Below, piece after piece: positions 6,054 to 10,462 of a stretch of 10,462 bases of DNA. The position numbers and the translations under genes are program-made. This DNA is from an uncultured Clostridia bacterium. Its GTDB lineage: Bacteria > Bacillota > Clostridia > Monoglobales > Firm-18. Under the pieces are notes generated by a model, which saw only the letters and a program-made list of their open reading frames with translations, was not told the DNA's origin and made no database searches. Location: NCBI GenBank assembly GCA_937914775.1, contig CALDNB010000200.1, forward strand, positions 1 through 10,462, in the 5' to 3' direction. How positions within the stretch are numbered: the first letter of the stretch is position 1; every line of letters starts with the position of its first letter.

Positions 6054-6941
6054 ATGAAAAAGTTATTAGCACTAATCACAATACTATGTATAGTACTGTC
6101 CGGTTTCTCCGTAATGGCAGAGCCTGTTGACGAAACCGACGACGTTCAGGCAATAGCCGAAGAACCTGTTGCAGAAGAACAGGACACGGTAGAAACAGAA
6201 ATGATTTTAAAAATCGGCCTTGACAAATCTGCACAATACACTCAGTTAATGAAAGTCCCTGAAGATTATTACGGAATGTACGAGGAAAACAAAGACGCAA
6301 TGGTTGATGCTTACCTGCAGGAGGGTATGGCTTTTGACCTTTATAAAGACGGTGAACAAGGATACATTGAAGTAACAAAAACTATGTCTTCAGGTTCACC
6401 AATTAACTTTAGTTCAAATGGTAATTCTTCAGTAGGTTATACATTTGCAGAAGACAAAGGGTTGTTTTCAACAAGATATTTCGTAACTTCAAATTATGAC
6501 GTAAGATACTCAGCAGAAGAAGCGGAAAAAGGTACTACACCAACAATTGCAACATTAACAATTGACCTTCCCGTAATCCCAAGTTATTCAAATGCAGACG
6601 AAGTATCAGGCCTTGGTACAAACCTTAAATGGAACATTGATTCAGAAAGAAAGAATCCTGTTAATCTGGTATTCTCAATACCGAACTTTTTGTCACTTGC
6701 AATATTACTGGCAGTTGTAATCATCGCAATAGTTCTTGTTGTTCTTTTAATAAAGAGAAGAAATATGTCCACAGATGCAGAACTTGCAGAAGAAGCATAC
6801 AACCTTTTAGAGGGCGAAACAGAAATTGACGAATTTGTAAACGACCCCTTTGAAGATTACAAAGACGAAGAAATCGTTGAAGAAGTTGTTGAAGAAATCG
6901 CCGAAGAAACAGACGAAACTGACGAAAATATCCAGGAATAG
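6054..6941 (+). CDS. Signal-peptide, single-pass membrane protein with acidic cytosolic tail (possibly LppM/DUF3153-like)
   Basis: I do not recognise this gene with certainty. The 295-residue protein begins with a signal peptide (MKKLLALITILCIVLSGFSVMA, likely cut after Ala22). A very acidic, Pro-containing stretch follows (23-48), then an extracytoplasmic domain of about 160 residues predicted mainly as beta strands, one hydrophobic helix (about 213-233), the stop-transfer KRR, and a cytosolic tail of about 60 residues that is extremely acidic (repeated EE, EVVEEIAEE, ETDETDE). The topology is type I. The end of the outer domain, NADEVSGLGTNLKWNID then NPVNLVFSIPN just before the helix, recalls LppM/DUF3153-type secreted domains; this is a resemblance recalled by eye, not a search result. 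It is monocistronic, with its own promoter and terminator. A role in envelope maintenance or surface interaction is possible but unsupported. Confidence 0.85.
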   Translation: MKKLLALITILCIVLSGFSVMAEPVDETDDVQAIAEEPVAEEQDTVETEMILKIGLDKSAQYTQLMKVPEDYYGMYEENKDAMVDAYLQEGMAFDLYKDGEQGYIEVTKTMSSGSPINFSSNGNSSVGYTFAEDKGLFSTRYFVTSNYDVRYSAEEAEKGTTPTIATLTIDLPVIPSYSNADEVSGLGTNLKWNIDSERKNPVNLVFSIPNFLSLAILLAVVIIAIVLVVLLIKRRNMSTDAELAEEAYNLLEGETEIDEFVNDPFEDYKDEEIVEEVVEEIAEETDETDENIQE

Positions 6942-6953
6942 TTAATATTGCAC

Positions 6954-6996
6954 ATAATCCCGAAAACCCAGTGTTTTCGGGATTATTTTCGTTTTA
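6954..6996 (+). terminator. Rho-independent terminator of the membrane protein gene
   Basis: A perfect 14-bp stem, ATAATCCCGAAAAC (6954-6967) with its complement at 6973-6986, encloses a 5-nt loop (CCAGT). It is followed by TTTCGTTTT. It begins 12 nt after the stop codon and should isolate this gene from the response regulator downstream. Confidence 0.92.
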
Positions 6997-7042
6997 TTGT
7001 GCTCAATATTATGAAATAATCAAAATATTTTTCACTTTTTGC

Positions 7043-7071
7043 TTGATTTTATAAATTAAACAAGGTATAAT
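7043..7071 (+). promoter_or_regulatory. Sigma-A promoter of the response regulator gene
   Basis: TTGATT (7043-7048) and TATAAT (7066-7071) are 17 nt apart. The predicted transcription start is near 7078, so the leader is only about 27 nt long and would begin with the short hairpin at 7078-7092. Confidence 0.88.
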
Positions 7072-7077
7072 ATCAAT

Positions 7078-7092
7078 TGTGGCGTTCCCACA
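7078..7092 (+). other. Short hairpin at the predicted 5' end of the response regulator mRNA
   Basis: TGTGG (7078-7082) pairs with CCACA (7088-7092) across a 5-nt loop, directly next to the AGGAGGTGA ribosome binding site (7092-7100). If transcription starts where the promoter predicts, the mRNA would begin with this stem. Such 5' stems can protect mRNA from decay, but a 5-bp stem may also arise by chance. Confidence 0.4.
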
Positions 7093-7104
7093 GGAGGTGA
7101 ATTA

Positions 7105-8313
7105 ATGTATAATGTAATCATTATTGATGAAAAACAGGATACCGCAAACGACCTTGAGGCCTTTGTTAACTGGCAAAACTTCGATGCAAAAATTGTTGCT
7201 GTATTTAACAACAGCCGTGAGGCGGTAAATTATTTAAAGAAAAACGAAGTTGACATCATAGTGACAGATATTAAAATGCCTAAAATTTCAGGACTTGATA
7301 TTGCAAAATTATGTTATACAGACTACCCTGACACAAAAATAATTTTTGTAAGTTCTACCCGTGACTTTAATCTGGCGAGACAAGCGCTCAAATACAACGT
7401 TTACTATTATCTGACAAAGCCCCTTAACAAAAAAGAGACTTACGATACTTTTGAAAGTCTTTTTGAGTCAATGTTCCGCGCCAACAGACGCCAGAGCGAT
7501 GGTGATGACCAGTTTGTCCACGCCCGTCAGGAATTCTTTTCTGATTTGTTAATAGGGCGAATAAGTACGCCTGATGCTCTCAATCTTCAGTTATCAACTC
7601 TTGGCTTTCCTTATGGTTTTTCAAAGAACGGCGGTTGTGTTATAAATATACATATTAATAATTTTGCCACATACCTGAAAAAAATATGGAAATACGGACA
7701 GTACAGGCTTTATAATGCTATTATGAATATAGTCCGTACAGACAACGACGATATGTTTGTTGAGTTTATAAGGTATTCAAGACATAATATAGAAATTATA
7801 GCCATTGTTAAAAATTCTGAAAATACAAACATAGAAAAATATATGTCCGAATTAAAAACAACTCTTTATGATATACTGACGGTTAATACAGATATTTCAG
7901 TATTATATGATTTCAAAACATTAAACGACTTTGCTCAGCAAAAACCAAGTCCTGTTTCAAGCAGAAATGCCGATTTGGAAAATATACCTACAAAAGTTAT
8001 GAAATATATTGAGCAGAATTATATGAACGATATATCCCTTTCGGATATTTCGAACTTTGTGGCTTTGTCAAGAGGATATTTCTGTGCATACTATAAACAA
8101 AAAGTAGGAGAAAACTTTATAGATACCTTAACCCGTGTAAGAATAGAAAAAGCGAAAGAAATCTTAAAAGACTCCGACACCAAAGTATGCTCCGTTTCCG
8201 AAATGGTTGGCTACAAAAGCCCGTCATATTTTCATAAAACATTTAAGGCGTTTACAGATTTGACGCCAAACGAATATAAGGCAAAGTATGGCAAGAAACA
8301 GAATACTGCATAA
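7105..8313 (+). CDS. YesN-type response regulator with AraC-family DNA-binding domain
   Basis: A two-component response regulator of 402 residues. The receiver domain (about 2-120) shows the acidic pocket at Asp8/Glu9, the phosphoacceptor Asp55 in VTDIKMP, Ser83/Ser84 in FVSSTRDF and Lys105 in LTKP. A middle region (about 130-285) has no motif I recognise, as is usual for YesN-type proteins. The C-terminal AraC double helix-turn-helix (about 300-396) includes ISLSDISNFVALSRGYFCAYYKQKVG and the signature VCSVSEMVGYKSPSYFHKTFKAFTDLTPNEY. A near-ideal AGGAGGTGA precedes the ATG. No histidine kinase gene is adjacent, so it is an orphan in this window; family members usually pair with a YesM/LytS-like kinase sensing sugars or envelope signals. 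It converges on a glycosidase gene, which could be a target, though nothing in the sequence proves this. Confidence 0.93.
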   Translation: MYNVIIIDEKQDTANDLEAFVNWQNFDAKIVAVFNNSREAVNYLKKNEVDIIVTDIKMPKISGLDIAKLCYTDYPDTKIIFVSSTRDFNLARQALKYNVYYYLTKPLNKKETYDTFESLFESMFRANRRQSDGDDQFVHARQEFFSDLLIGRISTPDALNLQLSTLGFPYGFSKNGGCVINIHINNFATYLKKIWKYGQYRLYNAIMNIVRTDNDDMFVEFIRYSRHNIEIIAIVKNSENTNIEKYMSELKTTLYDILTVNTDISVLYDFKTLNDFAQQKPSPVSSRNADLENIPTKVMKYIEQNYMNDISLSDISNFVALSRGYFCAYYKQKVGENFIDTLTRVRIEKAKEILKDSDTKVCSVSEMVGYKSPSYFHKTFKAFTDLTPNEYKAKYGKKQNTA

Positions 8314-8316
8314 TAA

Positions 8317-8347
8317 AAACCCTCTCAAGAATTTGAGAGGGTTTATT
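8317..8347. terminator. Bidirectional terminator between the response regulator and glycosidase genes
   Basis: AAACCCTCTCAA (8317-8328) and its exact complement (8333-8344) form a 12-bp stem with loop GAAT. On the plus strand the stem ends in TTTATT; on the minus strand it ends in TTTTTATTAT, a better U-tract. It lies 3 nt after the plus-strand stop and 46 nt after the minus-strand stop, so it can serve both convergent genes. Confidence 0.88.
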
Positions 8348-8390
8348 GTATAATGCTTTTTTACGTTCTGGACGATTTTTACATCCCCTA

Positions 8391-9971
8391 TTAATATATA
8401 TTTACGCCGTTAGTTATATCATACCAGTTGAAAGTTCTGATTTCGCCGTTTACCATATACTGTCTCGGGCAACTGGTGTCAAGCCAGTCAACAGGCTCAC
8501 ACTGACAACCTGCATCTGCAATTTTAAAACTTTCTTTAAGACGTTTTTTGTGCTCATTACTTAAAAGTCGCGGTGTAACCGAAATAAACAAACTTTCGCC
8601 CGACAAAGCACATGCTTCAAAAAATCTTACGTTCATTTCATGAGGGCTCTTGTCTGTAATTGCAGCACAGTCAGGGTCTGCAATAAAGAAGGTATTGTTC
8701 TGCGGCATACGGAATGCCAGAGGATTAACACCGTTTCTTCTTGTCTTCTCCCAGTTGTGTCCGTTTGTATCAAGACAACTTCTTTGAATCTGATGAATTC
8801 CTGCAGCAAGATGGTTATATGTATTGCACCCCATAACCAGAGAGTCCCCTGCGGCATCCTGTATTTTTTCATACAGTTTTTTAATTATCTGTGCATTAGT
8901 AACGCTTATGTCGTCAAAATGCCAACCACCGTCTGTAAGATTTTCCTTTAAATATATTTCGTCATAAATGTCTGCAGTCATCATATCGGGAGCAGTAAAG
9001 TCGTATTTAATAACTTTGTAGCCGTTATCCGAAACTGTTTTCACAATGTCTGCCACAAACTCCAGTACCTCATCTTTTGACGGGTCTAAAAATACTCCTC
9101 CCCCTGTGCCAAGGCGTCTTGGGTGAAGCATATTTTCGCTTACTTTTTCTTTGGTAAGAAGCGGTCTTATCCATAGTCCCGGGTCAACACCCATATCGGA
9201 CATTTTTGCCGCAAGTTCTGCCATATCACCAAATTTCTCGTTTGGCACAAAAGGACCGCCGATGTAACTTGGCTCCCTTAATAACTGCCAGCCGTCATCT
9301 ATTAACATATACGGTCTGTGTTTAGTATCGGCACACAGTTCCATAGTTAATTTCGTATCTTCCAATACGCTTTCACGGGAAATATCGCCGTAAGCATAAT
9401 ACCAGTTGTTAAGACCAAAAACGGGACGAGACGGAAGATTGGGTTTTTCACACATTAACTTACAAAACTCCTGACACGCTTTATAAGGTGTTTCTGTAAG
9501 CAGTCCCTCTCTTTCCACTACTGTTGCACAAACAAGAGGATTTTTAAGCATTACTCCGCATCCGCCGTTACGTACGTCTAAAACTAATGAAATACCCTCC
9601 TGATCCAACTGCCAGAAGCAAAAACTGTTGCAACCTGTTTTTACACCGTAACCGTGAACAGTTTTGCCGTCATAGCACTGAATGTACCACGCCCAATGCT
9701 TTTCGGGATATACAGGCATCCACGCCATATCACCAAGTTCTACTCCGGGTGAATCTCCCAAAACACGCTTAACAAAAGTAAAGTCGTCATTCCATCTTAA
9801 TCTTATTCTTTCTACAGGCTCTGTTGTTTCAACAAGAACAACGTCTCCGTTCTGATACTTTACAAGTCCTGCTTTAGTACTGTAACTGTCATTTGATTTT
9901 ATTGCACTTTCCCAACCTTTTGATGTCTGTATTTCCACAAAACAAGGCTCTCTTCTGATTGATTTAAACAT
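8391..9971 (-). CDS. GH36-like (clan GH-D) alpha-galactosidase family protein
   Basis: A 526-residue cytosolic protein with no signal peptide. Residues 1-175 look like a beta-rich N-terminal domain; about 185-470 form a TIM barrel of the melibiase type. Barrel landmarks are FGLNNWYYAYG (185-195), YMLIDDGWQ (221-229), DPGLWIRP (263-270) and VIKYDFTAPD (320-329), in which Asp324 is the candidate nucleophile matching the K-Y/W-D motif of GH27/GH36. The acid/base is probably Asp401 in RSCLDTNG, which differs from the usual S-D-D context. It is shorter than typical GH36 enzymes (about 700 residues), so substrate and even galactose specificity are uncertain; clan assignment is more secure than activity. 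AAGGAGAG, overlapping the stop codon of the SGNH gene, precedes the ATG; the genes are 11 nt apart and probably co-transcribed. They may act together on a substituted sugar taken up by the cell. Confidence 0.82.
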   Translation of the reverse strand: MFKSIRREPCFVEIQTSKGWESAIKSNDSYSTKAGLVKYQNGDVVLVETTEPVERIRLRWNDDFTFVKRVLGDSPGVELGDMAWMPVYPEKHWAWYIQCYDGKTVHGYGVKTGCNSFCFWQLDQEGISLVLDVRNGGCGVMLKNPLVCATVVEREGLLTETPYKACQEFCKLMCEKPNLPSRPVFGLNNWYYAYGDISRESVLEDTKLTMELCADTKHRPYMLIDDGWQLLREPSYIGGPFVPNEKFGDMAELAAKMSDMGVDPGLWIRPLLTKEKVSENMLHPRRLGTGGGVFLDPSKDEVLEFVADIVKTVSDNGYKVIKYDFTAPDMMTADIYDEIYLKENLTDGGWHFDDISVTNAQIIKKLYEKIQDAAGDSLVMGCNTYNHLAAGIHQIQRSCLDTNGHNWEKTRRNGVNPLAFRMPQNNTFFIADPDCAAITDKSPHEMNVRFFEACALSGESLFISVTPRLLSNEHKKRLKESFKIADAGCQCEPVDWLDTSCPRQYMVNGEIRTFNWYDITNGVNIY

Positions 9972-9982
9972 AATGTCTCTCC

Positions 9983-10462
9983 TTATAAATTATTAATTGT
10001 GCCCACAACATCTCTGTAAACTGCATCTGCTATCTGCATATAACCGTCATCTGACGGATGCAGTCCGTTTGTACCTACTATTTCCGTTTTTGTACTTCTT
10101 GCATTTACGGGTTTTTCTTCACAGGGATAATTGTATTCGGAGTCAAACTGACTTGGAATATTAACTGTTTTTACATATTCACAAGACAATTTTTCATAGG
10201 CGATATTTAACTCCATAGTGTAAACCGCAAGTCCGTAATCATCGCAGTAAGGCAGTTTTGCGCCGTAACTTGCACCTGTACCTCCGTTAACTGACGGAAC
10301 AGGCATCGTCATAAGGCGTATTTGTGCTTTGGGATAATCACGGTTAATTATATCTATAAACGTTTTTGCTTTTTTTGCCACATCCTCACAAAACTTCGGT
10401 ATTGGTTTTTCGTTGCCGATAAGTCCGTTTGCACCAAGCAAAATATATACAATATCAATTCC
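9983..10462 (-). CDS. SGNH/GDSL-family hydrolase (partial, N-terminus beyond right edge)
   Basis: The last 159 residues of a larger protein; the frame stays open to the window edge, so the true start and the GDS nucleophile block are not visible. A TTG at 10441 opens an apparent frame but sits inside a conserved strand and is not a real start. VYILLGANG near the visible N-terminus matches the SGNH block III strand with its Gly-x-Asn. GTNGLHPSDDGYMQIADAVY near the C-terminus matches block V with the catalytic His. The residue three before this His, usually Asp, is Asn (codon 10067-10069). Family members are esterases, lipases or carbohydrate deacetylases. Next to a GH36-like glycosidase, removal of acyl groups from a glycan is a reasonable guess but only that. 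Localisation cannot be judged without the N-terminus. Confidence 0.8.
   Translation of the reverse strand, partial: GIDIVYILLGANGLIGNEKPIPKFCEDVAKKAKTFIDIINRDYPKAQIRLMTMPVPSVNGGTGASYGAKLPYCDDYGLAVYTMELNIAYEKLSCEYVKTVNIPSQFDSEYNYPCEEKPVNARSTKTEIVGTNGLHPSDDGYMQIADAVYRDVVGTINNL

Noticed and set aside
7008..7020. ATTAT-GAA-ATAAT inverted repeat upstream of the response regulator promoter
   Set aside because: The repeat is pure A/T in an A/T-rich region, easily arises by chance, and has no second copy to suggest an operator.
8640..8951. Plus-strand open frame inside the glycosidase gene
   Set aside because: It has no ribosome binding site or family motif, while the minus frame carries the GH-D catalytic motifs.

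Overview
The window looks like a chromosomal segment of a low-GC, Gram-positive bacterium of the class Clostridia, probably a gut or anaerobic lineage. The clues are A/T-rich consensus sigma-A promoters, strong AGGAGG ribosome binding sites, a gene resembling the clostridial 'CD1247 N-terminal domain' family, the efp / lspA / rluD / pyr gene order, a YesN-type AraC response regulator, and a PyrK-dependent (class 1B) pyrimidine pathway. Base composition and codon use appear even across the window, and I see no insertion sequence, prophage, tRNA, rRNA or CRISPR array.

Layout. Positions 1-5855 (minus strand) form one long head-to-tail cluster, read from right to left: efp, a small Cys/acid-rich zinc-ribbon protein, lspA, rluD, pyrB, pyrC, pyrF and the start of pyrK, which runs off the left edge. 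Gaps are tiny or negative, except for a 73-nt gap before lspA that holds a long perfect hairpin. A consensus promoter in front of efp drives the cluster. Diverging from it, positions 6054-6941 (plus) encode an unidentified single-pass membrane protein with a signal peptide and very acidic segments, with its own promoter and a strong terminator. Positions 7105-8313 (plus) encode an orphan YesN/AraC-type response regulator, again with its own consensus promoter. It converges, across a bidirectional terminator, on a minus-strand pair: a GH36-like (clan GH-D) glycosidase and, 11 nt upstream of it, an SGNH/GDSL-type hydrolase that runs off the right edge.

How the genes work together. PyrB, PyrC, PyrF and PyrK cover steps 2, 3, 4 (electron-transfer subunit) and 6 of de novo UMP synthesis. 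The lspA-rluD-pyr order matches the well-known Bacillus subtilis neighbourhood, but pyrR, the uracil permease gene and the carbamoyl phosphate synthase genes are absent between rluD and pyrC. The glycosidase and SGNH hydrolase look like a small cytoplasmic carbohydrate-processing operon, and the convergent response regulator may or may not control it. Nothing here is clearly a new biological system. The most open questions are the acidic membrane protein, the Cys/acid-rich protein, the internal hairpin before lspA, and the non-canonical active-site contexts of the two hydrolases.
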